Source: Rhodoglobus sp.
Lineage (GTDB): Bacteria; Actinomycetota; Actinomycetes; Actinomycetales; Microbacteriaceae
Reading direction: 5' to 3'
NCBI GenBank assembly: GCA_025463605.1
Contig: JAODAV010000004.1
Location: 1-64,000, forward strand
DNA: 64,000 nt
In this document: positions 42,360 to 51,076 of the stretch, one piece after another
Numbering within the stretch: the stretch's first letter is position 1
How the letters are laid out: each line of letters opens with the position of its first letter
Notes under the pieces: generated by a model
What the model was told of the DNA's origin: nothing
Databases searched by the model: none
What the model saw: the letters and a program-made list of their open reading frames with translations, nothing else
Position numbers and translations under genes: made by a program

Positions 42360-43745
42360 CTAGGCGCCGATCAGCCGCTCGGCGAGGTACGCGCGCAAGC
42401 CCTCGAGCGGGATGCGCTCCTGCTCCATGGTGTCGCGCTCGCGCACGGTCACAGCCTTGTCGTCGAGCGAATCGAAGTCGATCGTGACGCAGAACGGTGT
42501 GCCGATCTCGTCCTGCCGGCGGTAGCGGCGGCCGATCGCGCCGGCGTCGTCGAAGTCCACATTCCACGATCGTCGGAGGTCGGCGGCCACCTCACGCGCG
42601 ACGGGCGACAGCTGCTCGTTGCGCGACAACGGGAGCACGGCCACCTTGACGGGCGCGAGCCGACGGTCGAGCCGCAGAACCGTGCGCTTGTCGACGCCGC
42701 CCTTGGCGTTCGGGGCCTCGTCTTCTGCGTATGCGTCGAGCAAGAAGGCCATGAGGGCGCGCGTGAGGCCGAACGCGGGCTCGATCACGTACGGGATCCA
42801 GCGCTCGTCCTTCGTCTGGTCGAAATACGAGAGGTCGGTTCCGGAGGCCTCGGAATGAGTGCGAAGGTCGAAGTCGGTGCGGTTGGCGACTCCCATGAGC
42901 TCGCCCCACTCACTGCCCTGGAAACGGAAGCGGTACTCGATGTCGACGGTGCGCTTCGAGTAGTGGCTGAGCTTCTCCTTGGGGTGCTCGAAGAGGCGCA
43001 GGTTCTCGGGGTTGATACCGAGGTCGGTGTACCAGCGCAGCGACTCGTCGATCCAGTACTGGTGCCACTCTTCGTCGGTGCCGGGCTCGACGAAGAACTC
43101 CATCTCCATCTGCTCGAATTCACGCGTGCGGAAGATGAAGTTGCCGGGGGTGATCTCGTTGCGGAAGCTCTTGCCCACCTGGCCGATACCGAACGGGGGC
43201 TTCATCCTGCTGGCGCCCATGACGTTCGCGAAATTCACGAAGATGCCCTGCGCGGTCTCGGGCCGCAGGTAGTGCAGGCCCTCCTCGTTGTCGACCGGCC
43301 CGAGGAAGGTCTTGAGCAGCCCGGAGAAGTTCTGCGGCTCGGTCCAGGCGCCGGGCTGGCCGGTGTCCGGGTCTTTGATGTCGGCGAGGCCGTTGGCCGG
43401 CGGATGCCCGTGCTTCTCCTCGTACGCCTCGAGCAGGTGATCGGCGCGATAGCGCTTGTGGGTGTGCAGCGACTCGACGAGTGGGTCGGAGAAGACCTCG
43501 ACGTGGCCGGACACCTCCCACACCCGACGGGGCAGGATGACCGCCGAGTCGATACCGACGACATCGTCACGACCCTGCACGACGGTCTGCCACCACTGCT
43601 TCTTGATGTTCTCCTTGAGCGCAGTGCCGAGCGGCCCGTAGTCCCAGGCGGAGCGTGAACCGCCGTAGATCTCTCCCGACTGGAAGACGAAACCCCGGCG
43701 CTTGGCGAGGTTGATGACGGCGTCGAGATTGCTGGGGGTGGCCAA
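42360..43745 (-). CDS. glyS: glycyl-tRNA synthetase, single-chain type
   Basis: A 461-residue class II synthetase of the alpha2 (eukaryote-like) form. [13 protein letters not shown] starts the core; motif 2 is in [21 protein letters not shown]; motif 3 is [13 protein letters not shown]; the C-terminal anticodon domain starts at [11 protein letters not shown]. It charges tRNA-Gly. The start is a TTG at 43745, because AAGGAG lies seven bases upstream; an upstream ATG at 43790 would add 15 residues not typical of the family. The 156 nt before it hold no clear regulatory RNA. Confidence 0.95.
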   Translation of the reverse strand: MATPSNLDAVINLAKRRGFVFQSGEIYGGSRSAWDYGPLGTALKENIKKQWWQTVVQGRDDVVGIDSAVILPRRVWEVSGHVEVFSDPLVESLHTHKRYRADHLLEAYEEKHGHPPANGLADIKDPDTGQPGAWTEPQNFSGLLKTFLGPVDNEEGLHYLRPETAQGIFVNFANVMGASRMKPPFGIGQVGKSFRNEITPGNFIFRTREFEQMEMEFFVEPGTDEEWHQYWIDESLRWYTDLGINPENLRLFEHPKEKLSHYSKRTVDIEYRFRFQGSEWGELMGVANRTDFDLRTHSEASGTDLSYFDQTKDERWIPYVIEPAFGLTRALMAFLLDAYAEDEAPNAKGGVDKRTVLRLDRRLAPVKVAVLPLSRNEQLSPVAREVAADLRRSWNVDFDDAGAIGRRYRRQDEIGTPFCVTIDFDSLDDKAVTVRERDTMEQERIPLEGLRAYLAERLIGA

Positions 43746-43901
43746 AGGGGTGCTCCTTAAGCGCGCCATCGTTTCCGCGACGCGCGCCAATAGTCAGCCG
43801 AGCTGGGTGCCCGGTCGGCGGTGAGTCACGAGTCTACTAACGGATCCGGGCACGAGATTGCAGCGCCCGGAGCCCTTGGTGCTTCGGGACCCCCTGCGGG
43901 A

Positions 43902-44930
43902 TCACCGCGCCGAAATCTCGTGAGCGCGTTCCAGAATTGCGAGGCTCGCAACCGCGTCGCGGGGTGCCACAGGCACGGGTGACCCTTCAAGAATCGCTGC
44001 AGCCATCCTCACGTAGAACTCGGGATACCGACCGCGTTCGGTGGGCACGGACGTGACACCCTCGCTGTCGTCGACACCGAGGGTGCCCCACAGTGCGGGC
44101 GGAGTAACGCCATAGTTCGGGTCGTCGGGCCAGATGCCTTCCTTGAGTCCGGCCTCCTGCCCGTCCAGACCATAGGAGGCGTACGCGTTGTTCTCGCCGA
44201 GAACACGGAATCGTGCTCCCGGTTGACCAGACACCCGCGCGACCGTGATGTGTGACCTGACGCCTGACTCGTGATGGAGAGCGAGGAACGACTCGTCGTC
44301 GCTCGCCCTCCCGTCCCGCACGTATCCGACCTCCGCGTACTCGAGCGTCGCGGGGCCGAACAGGTGAAGCGCCTGGTCGACGAGGTGGCTGCCCACGTCG
44401 AAGGTGACCCCGCCGCCCTCATTGACCGGGGTAGCACCCTGCCACTCGGCCCTCAGCTCGACCGACCAGCGCTCGAAACTCGACTCGAAGCGATGGATGC
44501 GCCCGAAGGCACCCTGCTCTACCAGAGCCTTGACGGTGAGGAAGTCGCCATCCCATCGACGACTCTGGAACACCGACAGGGGCACGCCTTGCCGCTCCGA
44601 GATATCAATGAGCGTCTCCGCTTCCGCAGTCGTCACCACGAACGGCTTGTCGACGACGAGCGCGATGCCGGCCTCGAGCACGGCGCGCGCCTGCTCGAAG
44701 TGGGTCGGCGGCGGTGTCGCGATGATGACGAGATCGAGGTCCCGAGACCGGGCGAGAAGCTCCTCGGTGGTAGCGACGACCTCGTACTTCTGGGCCGCCT
44801 TGGCCTGGCGTTCCGGGTTGCTTGTGACCACGAGATCAAGCGAGTACGCGGGATTCGAAGCGACGAGGGGCTCATGGAACACCTGTCCGGCTAGCCCGTA
44901 GCCGATGATTGCGGTGCGGATCGGTGCCAT
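43902..44930 (-). CDS. Gfo/Idh/MocA-family oxidoreductase
   Basis: A 342-residue NAD(P)-dependent oxidoreductase. The Rossmann loop is IIGYGLAG at 8-15 and the conserved VVDKPF has Asp94-Lys95-Pro96; GSHLVDQALHLFG carries the catalytic-site His and Asp of the C-terminal domain. It probably oxidises or reduces a sugar or inositol ring. The ATG overlaps the SDR stop by one base. It is the last gene of the sugar ABC transport operon. A clear paralogue lies at 58388. Confidence 0.9.
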   Translation of the reverse strand: MAPIRTAIIGYGLAGQVFHEPLVASNPAYSLDLVVTSNPERQAKAAQKYEVVATTEELLARSRDLDLVIIATPPPTHFEQARAVLEAGIALVVDKPFVVTTAEAETLIDISERQGVPLSVFQSRRWDGDFLTVKALVEQGAFGRIHRFESSFERWSVELRAEWQGATPVNEGGGVTFDVGSHLVDQALHLFGPATLEYAEVGYVRDGRASDDESFLALHHESGVRSHITVARVSGQPGARFRVLGENNAYASYGLDGQEAGLKEGIWPDDPNYGVTPPALWGTLGVDDSEGVTSVPTERGRYPEFYVRMAAAILEGSPVPVAPRDAVASLAILERAHEISAR

Positions 44931-45688
44931 CACCAGACTGTGTAGCCGCCGTCGACGAGGAGGTCGTGACCGGTCACGAAAGTGCTTGCATCGGAGGCGA
45001 GGAACACCGCTGCCCCTGCGATCTCGTGAGGCTTCGCGAAACGCGCGAGCGGCGTCTTCGAGAGCCAGGCGTCGACCATCTCCGGCTTGGATCGGCTGAG
45101 CGCGGTCATCGCGGTCTCGGTGTATCCCGGTGACAGCGAGTTCACACGAACCCCGCGGTCGCCCCACTCGCCAGCAAGCGACTTGGTGTATTGCACGACC
45201 GCAGCCTTCGACGCGTTGTACGCGGCCTGCCGCTGTGGACGGTTGACGGCGCTGGCCGACATCGACGCGATGTTCACGATTGAGCCGGAGCCCTGTTCCA
45301 GCATGACGCGCCCTTCCGCCCGGCAGGATCGGAAGACGCCGCGGATGTTCGTGGCGAACACCGCATCCCACTCGTCATCCGTCGTGTCTTCAGCCGGCTT
45401 GTTGAGTCGCGCTCCCGCGCCGTTGATCGCAATGTCGAGGCGACCGTTCTCCTTGACGATCTGGGCGATTGCGCTGTCGATCGACGCGGTCTCCGTTACA
45501 TCGAGGGGAATGTAGGTGACCCCCAGCTCAGCGGCGGCCTGGCGGCCTACATCCTCGGTGCGCCCGGCGATGTACACAGTGGCGCCGTACTTGGTGAGCG
45601 CCTCCGCCACCGCGTAGCCGATACCTGTCGCGCCCCCGGTGACGAGAGCGGTCTTTCCTCCAACGGTGTAGTCGAGAGGCGATGTCAT
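44930..45688 (-). CDS. SDR-family oxidoreductase
   Basis: A 252-residue classical short-chain dehydrogenase. TGGATGIGYAVA is the cofactor loop, NGAGA the central strand, and Ser142, Tyr157 and Lys161 (YNASK) the catalytic set. The C-terminus ends FVTGHDLLVDGGY as in gluconate 5-dehydrogenase and related polyol enzymes. The loss of an acidic residue after strand 2 (AGRTED) suggests NADP use. It sits between the transporter permease and the Gfo/Idh gene in one operon. Confidence 0.9.
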   Translation of the reverse strand: MTSPLDYTVGGKTALVTGGATGIGYAVAEALTKYGATVYIAGRTEDVGRQAAAELGVTYIPLDVTETASIDSAIAQIVKENGRLDIAINGAGARLNKPAEDTTDDEWDAVFATNIRGVFRSCRAEGRVMLEQGSGSIVNIASMSASAVNRPQRQAAYNASKAAVVQYTKSLAGEWGDRGVRVNSLSPGYTETAMTALSRSKPEMVDAWLSKTPLARFAKPHEIAGAAVFLASDASTFVTGHDLLVDGGYTVW

Positions 45689-45749
45689 GCAGTTCTCCTA
45701 TTTTGTATCTGTGGATCTGTGATGTCGGGGCTGCCGCGCGAGTGCGCAA

Positions 45750-46625
45750 CTACCCCTTGGTTGCGCCGGCCGTGAGTCCTGAGACCACGTACTTCTGGAA
45801 GAAGACGGCCATGACGATGATGGGGACCGTGATCGCTGTGCTTGCCGCCATGAGGCCTCCCCAGTCGATGCTCGCGTAGCCGATGAAGTTCATGATCGCG
45901 ACGGGCAGCGTCTTGGTCTGCGATCCAGAAAGGATGAGCGAAAACAGGAAGTTGTTCCACGAGAAGATGAACGCCAGAATCGCCGCCGTCGCAATCCCCG
46001 GCGCCGAGAGCGGAAGGCTGATCCGGAAGAACGCACCGATCGGGGTGAGGCCGTCGACTTGGGCCGCTTCTTCGAGATCGACCGGCAGCCCGTCGAAGAA
46101 CGAGATCAGGATCCAGACGATAAGCGGCACCGAGGTGAACATGTGCGCGAGGATCATCGCGCCATAGCCGCCGACCAGGCCGAGGTTGGCGAAGATGAAA
46201 TACCACGGAACAATGAGGCTGATCGCGGGGATGATGCGCGCCAGGAGCACGGTACTGGCCGATCGCCGCATTGTGAACCTGGACATGGCGTACGCCGCCG
46301 GGAGGCCGAGCGCGAGCGCGAGCCCCGTTGACCCCGCGCCGACCACGAAACTGTTCCAGAAGAACGGCAAAAAGCTCTGCTCGCCGAATACCGTCACATA
46401 GTTGTCGAACGTGGGGACGAAAGAGAAGGTCTTCGCTGCGTTGTAAATGTCGATGTTCGACTTCAGGGAAGCCAGGATCATCCACACGATAGGAAACGCG
46501 AGTCCGACGACCACGACGACGAGAGCTACGACCCGGAAGATCGTGTACGCACGGGAATCGCCCGCCCTGCTCCGCCTGCGCTTCCTGGCGACAGGATTCG
46601 CTCGTGTGACAGTTGCAGCGGTCAT
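45750..46625 (-). CDS. carbohydrate ABC transporter permease (MalG-like)
   Basis: A 291-residue CUT1-type inner-membrane permease with six helices. The coupling loop is DLEEAAQVDGLTPIGAFFRISLPLSAPG, close to the MalG EAA motif, and the ending GLTAGATKG is the usual permease terminus. Its start overlaps the previous permease by one base. No ATPase gene is present in the operon, so it must share an MsmK-like ATPase from elsewhere, as is common in actinobacteria. Confidence 0.92.
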   Translation of the reverse strand: MTAATVTRANPVARKRRRSRAGDSRAYTIFRVVALVVVVVGLAFPIVWMILASLKSNIDIYNAAKTFSFVPTFDNYVTVFGEQSFLPFFWNSFVVGAGSTGLALALGLPAAYAMSRFTMRRSASTVLLARIIPAISLIVPWYFIFANLGLVGGYGAMILAHMFTSVPLIVWILISFFDGLPVDLEEAAQVDGLTPIGAFFRISLPLSAPGIATAAILAFIFSWNNFLFSLILSGSQTKTLPVAIMNFIGYASIDWGGLMAASTAITVPIIVMAVFFQKYVVSGLTAGATKG

Positions 46626-47545
46626 CAGTAGTCCTTCTTCCTTCTCAGCAACTGGATCGCCACGAGGATAAGGACCATGGCGAAGAACACGACGAGTACG
46701 GCTGACGCGAGGCCATACCTGCTGTACAGGAAGTTTTCGCCATACGCGTAGATGTTCACCGTCTCGACTTCGTGGAGCGAGCCGCCGCCCGTTCCCTTGG
46801 TGGCGTAGAGAATGTCGAAAGTCTTGAACGCGTCAATCGAGCGCAGCACGACCGCCGCGATCAGGGCGGGCATCAGCAAGGGCAGGGTGACGTATCGGAA
46901 ACGCTGGAACGCTGAGGCTCCGTCGACTCGGGCAGCCTCATCGGGCTCGTCGGGCAACGAGGTGAGGCCCGCCAGCAGAATCAATACCATCATGGGTGTC
47001 CACTGCCAGATGTCGACGAACATAAGGGTAGGCAGCGCCTGGTTGGGGTCGGAGATCCAGCCGTTGTCCGGTAGTCCGAACCAGTTCAGGAGCTGGTTCG
47101 CGAAACCGATACTCGGCTCGAAGATGAGCCTCCACATCATGCCAACGGCGATCGGGGTAGCCACGAGCGGCAGCAGGATGATCCCGCGCACGATCCGTTC
47201 CCCTCGAAACGGCCGCCGCAACAACAGCGCGATTCCCATGCCGAGCGCGAGCTCGACAGCCACGACACCGACCGTGAATGTGACGGTGCGTCCGACGGCC
47301 GGCCAGAAACGCGTCGTGTCGGTGAGAACGGCAACGTAGTTCTCGAAGCCGATGAAGTTGATCTCCGCGCGAAGGGAGTTCGCGGCATCCGTGAAGCTCA
47401 AGTAGATCGTGTAGCTCAGCGGGATGATGATCAGGGCCGCTACGAAGATCACCGCGGGCCCGGCGAAGATCCACTTTCTGTGGCGATTTGCCCAGATCGA
47501 CAGAGACGAGCCGAACTGGCTGCCTCGCAGATTGGTTTGCGTCAT
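46625..47545 (-). CDS. carbohydrate ABC transporter permease (MalF-like)
   Basis: A 306-residue CUT1-type permease. The first helix is WIFAGPAVIFVAALIIIPLSYTIYLSF and the EAA loop is PDEPDEAARVDGASAFQRFRYVTLPLLMP. It pairs with the downstream MalG-like subunit, with a one-base overlap. The binding-protein gene lies 138 nt upstream beyond a strong stem-loop. Confidence 0.92.
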   Translation of the reverse strand: MTQTNLRGSQFGSSLSIWANRHRKWIFAGPAVIFVAALIIIPLSYTIYLSFTDAANSLRAEINFIGFENYVAVLTDTTRFWPAVGRTVTFTVGVVAVELALGMGIALLLRRPFRGERIVRGIILLPLVATPIAVGMMWRLIFEPSIGFANQLLNWFGLPDNGWISDPNQALPTLMFVDIWQWTPMMVLILLAGLTSLPDEPDEAARVDGASAFQRFRYVTLPLLMPALIAAVVLRSIDAFKTFDILYATKGTGGGSLHEVETVNIYAYGENFLYSRYGLASAVLVVFFAMVLILVAIQLLRRKKDY

Positions 47546-47629
47546 TACTGCACCTCACACATGACAAGAACGGTCGGCACACGGCAGTCGCCCAGACTGA
47601 CTGCTCGGCGGGATCCGGCACCGAAGAAT

Positions 47630-47670
47630 GCTCCGTTGTGCCGACCAGGAAGCGACCGGCACAACGGAGC
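47630..47670 (-). terminator. 14-bp stem-loop after sugar-binding protein gene
   Basis: GCTCCGTTGTGCCG at 47630-47643 pairs perfectly with CGGCACAACGGAGC at 47657-47670 across a 13-nt loop. On the minus strand it follows the binding-protein stop by 13 bases and is followed by ATTCTTC. It resembles intra-operon attenuation or mRNA stabilisation signals seen after other binding-protein genes. Confidence 0.7.
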
Positions 47671-47683
47671 GTTGACGAACGTC

Positions 47684-48976
47684 CTACTTCTCCTTGTCCA
47701 GCAGATCCTGGAAGGCGGCGTTCGCGGTCTTCGCAGCGTCCGCCACGTCACCACCCTGGATGGCCGTCACCAGCGGAGTGCCCACAGCCTCGCGCGCCGC
47801 AGCTACCGCGATGAGCACCGGGCGGTCATAGCCGACCCCGATGTCACCGTTCGTCTGGATGACCTTGAGGAGGTCGGCCGGAAGCGCACTCGTGCCCGCC
47901 GGGTCCGCCCACACCGACGTGCGAGGGCCGGGAACGTCCGCCTGCTGGAACTTGAGCACGTTGTCTTTGCTCGTGGCCCACTGAATGAACTTCCAGGCGT
48001 TGTCCTGATTCTTCGACCCGGAGTTGATCCCGATGGCGAAGTTGGTGATGTTGTACGGTCGCGATCCGTCCGATCCAGACGGAATCGGCGCGACACCGAT
48101 CTGGTCGGCGATGTTCGACTTCGAGGGATCGACTGCGTTGTTGTACTGCGAGCTACCCTCCGGGTAGAACGCGACGAGACCCTGCTGCATGAGGCCCATG
48201 ACCTGCGGCCAGTTCATGTCGACGGAGCCGGGAGGGCCATAGTCCTTGATGAGGCCGCCCAGGTACTCGTATGCCTTGATCGCCTCCGGGCTGTCGACGG
48301 CCGCCTTGCCGTTCTTGTCAACCCAGTCTCCCCCGAAGCTGTAGAGGAAACTCGAGAACTGCGTCACAGCAGCTGACTTCTCGCCGCGAGCACCGAACGC
48401 GTAGATGTCCGGGTTGAGCTCGTGGATCTTCTTCACCGCTGCGGTGAGTTCATCCATCGTCTTCGGGACGTCCAGACCGGCGGCCGCGAGAAGATCCTTG
48501 CGGTAGTAGAGCACGGCGGTCTCGGTCGCGATCGGTACGCCGACGACCTCGTCGCCCACGGTCACCGACGACCGCGCGGACTCCTGGAAGTCCTGCCAGT
48601 CCCACCCGGCGTCCTTGGTGACATCGTCGCTGAGGTCGACAAGCCACTTGTTCGTAGACATCTGCAGCGTGTCCTGCAGCGGCTTGAACATCATGACGTC
48701 AAGCTCGTCGCTCGCGGCGTTGAGCTTGACATTGTAGAGCTGCGCGAGCTGCTCGTCGTCGTAGATGTTCAGGTCAACCTTGATCCCGGTCTCCTTCTCG
48801 AAGTCCGGGAGAGCCTTCTTGACGGCGTCACTCCACGGGTGATTCGCAAGGGTCACGTTGAGCGTCCCGGATGAACCCGTTCCAGCGTCCGCGCCTCCGG
48901 CGCATCCCGCAAGCGCCACAACGGCGGAAGCAGCAACGGCAAGGGAGGTAGCCCGCAGAATCGTCGATTTCTTCAC
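47684..48976 (-). CDS. extracellular sugar-binding lipoprotein (family 1)
   Basis: A 430-residue family 1 solute-binding protein. The signal peptide ends in the lipobox LAGC with Cys25. GTLNVTLANHPWSDAVKKALPDFEKETG and YNVKLNAASDELDVMMF are typical. It has an acidic Asp-Glu body and a C-terminal helix. It captures a mono- or oligosaccharide or polyol; ligand unknown. It leads the operon with two permeases, SDR and Gfo/Idh genes. A strong promoter covered by a long palindrome lies 79-125 bp upstream. Confidence 0.93.
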   Translation of the reverse strand: MKKSTILRATSLAVAASAVVALAGCAGGADAGTGSSGTLNVTLANHPWSDAVKKALPDFEKETGIKVDLNIYDDEQLAQLYNVKLNAASDELDVMMFKPLQDTLQMSTNKWLVDLSDDVTKDAGWDWQDFQESARSSVTVGDEVVGVPIATETAVLYYRKDLLAAAGLDVPKTMDELTAAVKKIHELNPDIYAFGARGEKSAAVTQFSSFLYSFGGDWVDKNGKAAVDSPEAIKAYEYLGGLIKDYGPPGSVDMNWPQVMGLMQQGLVAFYPEGSSQYNNAVDPSKSNIADQIGVAPIPSGSDGSRPYNITNFAIGINSGSKNQDNAWKFIQWATSKDNVLKFQQADVPGPRTSVWADPAGTSALPADLLKVIQTNGDIGVGYDRPVLIAVAAAREAVGTPLVTAIQGGDVADAAKTANAAFQDLLDKEK

Positions 48977-49054
48977 TTATTTCCTTCTTCCCTGAGAGTG
49001 GGCGCGAAGTTGCAGGTTCACGCTCGATGCCTCGTTACATCTTCTCAATGATGA

Positions 49055-49084
49055 ATAATATGCGTTTAGATCATACTTAGTCAA
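49055..49084 (-). promoter_or_regulatory. promoter of the sugar ABC operon
   Basis: On the minus strand TTGACT (49079-49084) and TATTAT (49055-49060) are 18 bp apart, a good housekeeping-type promoter in an AT-rich patch. The leader would be about 70 nt. Confidence 0.65.
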
Positions 49085-49101
49085 ACTCTGTCTATGATCT
49101 A
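49067..49101. promoter_or_regulatory. 9+9-bp inverted repeat over the -35 box
   Basis: TAGATCATA at 49067-49075 and TATGATCTA at 49093-49101 are perfect inverted repeats separated by 17 bp and enclose the -35 hexamer. A dimeric regulator bound here would block or control the operon promoter. The core AGATCAT is also present once at 55257-55263, in front of the AGE isomerase gene. Confidence 0.6.
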
Positions 49102-49209
49102 TAGTCGCTTTTCATCAGATTGCTCGCCAAGACGACGATCAAGGCAATCGAGCGCGCGCGAGGGTATTTCAGTCATCCATCCGGCCGCACGCGGCATGGC
49201 AGGGCAGAG

Positions 49210-49935
49210 TCAGGTGCGGGCGGACACTCGCGGAAATGTCGAAGCAACCGCCGCGGCCGGAACGCTCTCGAGGTCCTCGATGGTGGCTGCCATGTGACGC
49301 GCGCTCGCCTCTCGGGCCCCCTCGACATCCCCGGCGCTGATGCGCTCGAAGATGGCGATGTGCTCTTCGAGGGCAGAAGAGGGCGGACGACGGCTTCCGG
49401 TCGTCAGTTCGCGGCTTCGCGCGAGCAGTCCCGCCGCCGGCCGCATCATGCTCACGAGTACGTCATTGCCGGTTGCCACAAGCAGGGCCTCGTGGAAGGC
49501 GACATCTGCATCGACATACCCGGATGGTTCATCGAGGTGCTCGCGCATTCTGGCGATCGCGTTGCCCAGCGCTTCGATGTCTCCAGCCGTCGCCCGTGCT
49601 GCGGCAAGCGCCGCCGCCGAATTCTCGATGATCCACCGCACTTCCATGAGTTGCTTCAGCGAGTTCTCGTCTTTGCGCATAGCGAGACCGAGCGTTTCGC
49701 CGAATGCTCGCTCATACTGCAGCTGTATCGTGGGGCGCCGACCGGGCACCAGAACCAGGAGTCCTTGCATTTCGAGCGCCGTGAGCGCCTCGCGCACAAC
49801 CGTGCGACTCACTCCCAGCGTTGCGGACAGCTCCCGCTCTGGCGGCAGGGTGTCCCCCGGGCCGAGCGAATCGCCCTCGATGATGGCGAGCACTGCGGAA
49901 ATGACCTCGTCCCGCAGTTTGTTCCGCGCGATCAC
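49210..49935 (-). CDS. FadR/FCD-type GntR regulator
   Basis: A 241-residue regulator. The N-terminal winged helix has LGPGDTLPPERELSATLGVSRTVVREALTALEMQGLL; the FCD ligand domain has the metal-type pattern MEVRWIIENSAAALAAARAT ... DVAFHEALLVATGN ... EEHIAIFERISAGD, with a Asp/His set. The GTG at 49935 has a GAGGAGGAG ribosome site. A TGGTATAAC palindrome lies 67 bp upstream and another just before the kinase gene, and are probably its sites. Confidence 0.88.
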   Translation of the reverse strand: MIARNKLRDEVISAVLAIIEGDSLGPGDTLPPERELSATLGVSRTVVREALTALEMQGLLVLVPGRRPTIQLQYERAFGETLGLAMRKDENSLKQLMEVRWIIENSAAALAAARATAGDIEALGNAIARMREHLDEPSGYVDADVAFHEALLVATGNDVLVSMMRPAAGLLARSRELTTGSRRPPSSALEEHIAIFERISAGDVEGAREASARHMAATIEDLESVPAAAVASTFPRVSART

Positions 49936-50001
49936 GTGGCTCCTCCTCGCAGCGTCGTCCGTTCTCGCTGTCGAGCCTACTGCGGTGGCCAACGACCCAG
50001 C

Positions 50002-50020
50002 TGGTATAACAGTCCTACCA
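50002..50020. promoter_or_regulatory. GntR operator copy 1
   Basis: TGGTATAACAGTCCTACCA has TGGTA and TACCA arms and lies between the divergent GntR and isomerase genes. It differs from the copy at 51024 at only two of 19 positions. The TGGT/ACCA arms are typical of FadR-type sites, and TATAAC inside could serve as a -10 box. Confidence 0.65.
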
Positions 50021-50077
50021 AGACGACCCCGCGAGCCAGGACTCGACCCCTGCCGCAATCGCTCGAATCGAGAACAA

Positions 50078-51031
50078 GTGGCACTCACCCGAAATCGTGT
50101 CGGTCTCAATCCCCTTCAGTGGGTCACCGCAGGCGAAATCAGCGTGCGATCACCGGACGGGAGCGCGCGATTCGCGGACCCGTGGTTCATTCCCACCTTC
50201 CGACGGATTCTGGGATTGGTGGCCGAGTCTGGCTTCGGGGCCATGATGCTGAAAGTTCCGCCGACGCAAACGCTGCAGGCCTACAAGTCGATGGTCGACG
50301 ATGCGGGGCTCGACCTTGCACCCGGATACGTTCAGGTCACCCTCCCCGAGGACGAACACCGCTCCTTCACTCGTGGCAGTCAGGAGTGGTTCCGCTGGTT
50401 CGACGATGTTCGCCGGCGTGCCGAGGAGTCGAACTTCTGCGGCTTGGATTCGGTCTTCATCGCGTCGGACATCAGGCGGTCGGGACGCGTTCGGGTCGAC
50501 GAAGCAGTAGCCGTCGGGGCCGCCTTCGACCAGGGTCGGCTGGAACGAGTCACCGAACTGCTCGCCGACGCCGTTGAGGTGCTTGCCCGGGAAGGGCTTC
50601 GCGCCGGCCTGCACAATCACGTCGGAACGTGGATCGAGACCAAGCGGGAGATCGAGTATGTGCTCGACAACGTGGACTCCCTGTGGGCGGGATTCGACAT
50701 CGGTCATCTCAGTTGGGCGGGAATGGACCCGGTCGAGATGGTGCGGAAATACTCCGACCGTCTGCTCGATCTGCACATCAAGGATCTCGACGCGCGGATC
50801 GCCACTGCAAGTCGCGCCGTGCCGACCTCGTACAGAGAAGCATCGGTGCAGCGGTTCTTCCTCGAGCCCGGCTCTGGAGACATAGACCTGGCTGGCGTTC
50901 TTGCCGAGTTGCCCTCGAACTTCCCGGGCTGGGTCGTCGTCGAAGTCGATCGCGCATCCATCGAGCCGACGGCGAGCGCGAAGCAGAGCTGGCGATGGAT
51001 CGAGGACCACGTGCCAGCGCGCGTGGTATAA
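50078..51031 (+). CDS. sugar phosphate isomerase/epimerase-type TIM barrel
   Basis: A 317-residue xylose-isomerase-like barrel. Divalent metal ligands are expected from VVEVDR-like and HNHVGTW (His), FDIGHLSW (Asp, His) and LHIKDLD (His). The family includes ketose 3-epimerases, inosose dehydratase and 2-keto-sugar isomerases; the exact reaction is not clear. The GTG at 50078 is the likely start but has only a weak ribosome site. The gene is divergent from GntR, and its TAA stop falls within the kinase operator. Confidence 0.8.
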   Translation: MALTRNRVGLNPLQWVTAGEISVRSPDGSARFADPWFIPTFRRILGLVAESGFGAMMLKVPPTQTLQAYKSMVDDAGLDLAPGYVQVTLPEDEHRSFTRGSQEWFRWFDDVRRRAEESNFCGLDSVFIASDIRRSGRVRVDEAVAVGAAFDQGRLERVTELLADAVEVLAREGLRAGLHNHVGTWIETKREIEYVLDNVDSLWAGFDIGHLSWAGMDPVEMVRKYSDRLLDLHIKDLDARIATASRAVPTSYREASVQRFFLEPGSGDIDLAGVLAELPSNFPGWVVVEVDRASIEPTASAKQSWRWIEDHVPARVV

Positions 51032-51042
51032 CATTCATACCA
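51024..51042. promoter_or_regulatory. GntR operator copy 2
   Basis: TGGTATAACATTCATACCA is an imperfect 19-bp palindrome with TGGTAT/ATACCA arms, 35 bp before the kinase start. Its TATAAC would act as -10 box. It shares 17 of 19 bases with the site at 50002. Confidence 0.7.
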
Positions 51043-51076
51043 CCCGCATCGAGCGGAGAGAAAGGGCGAGGGGCGC

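Noticed and set aside
43746-43901. T-box or other riboswitch before glyS
   Set aside because: No T-box core sequence, specifier loop or antiterminator could be identified in the 156 nt.
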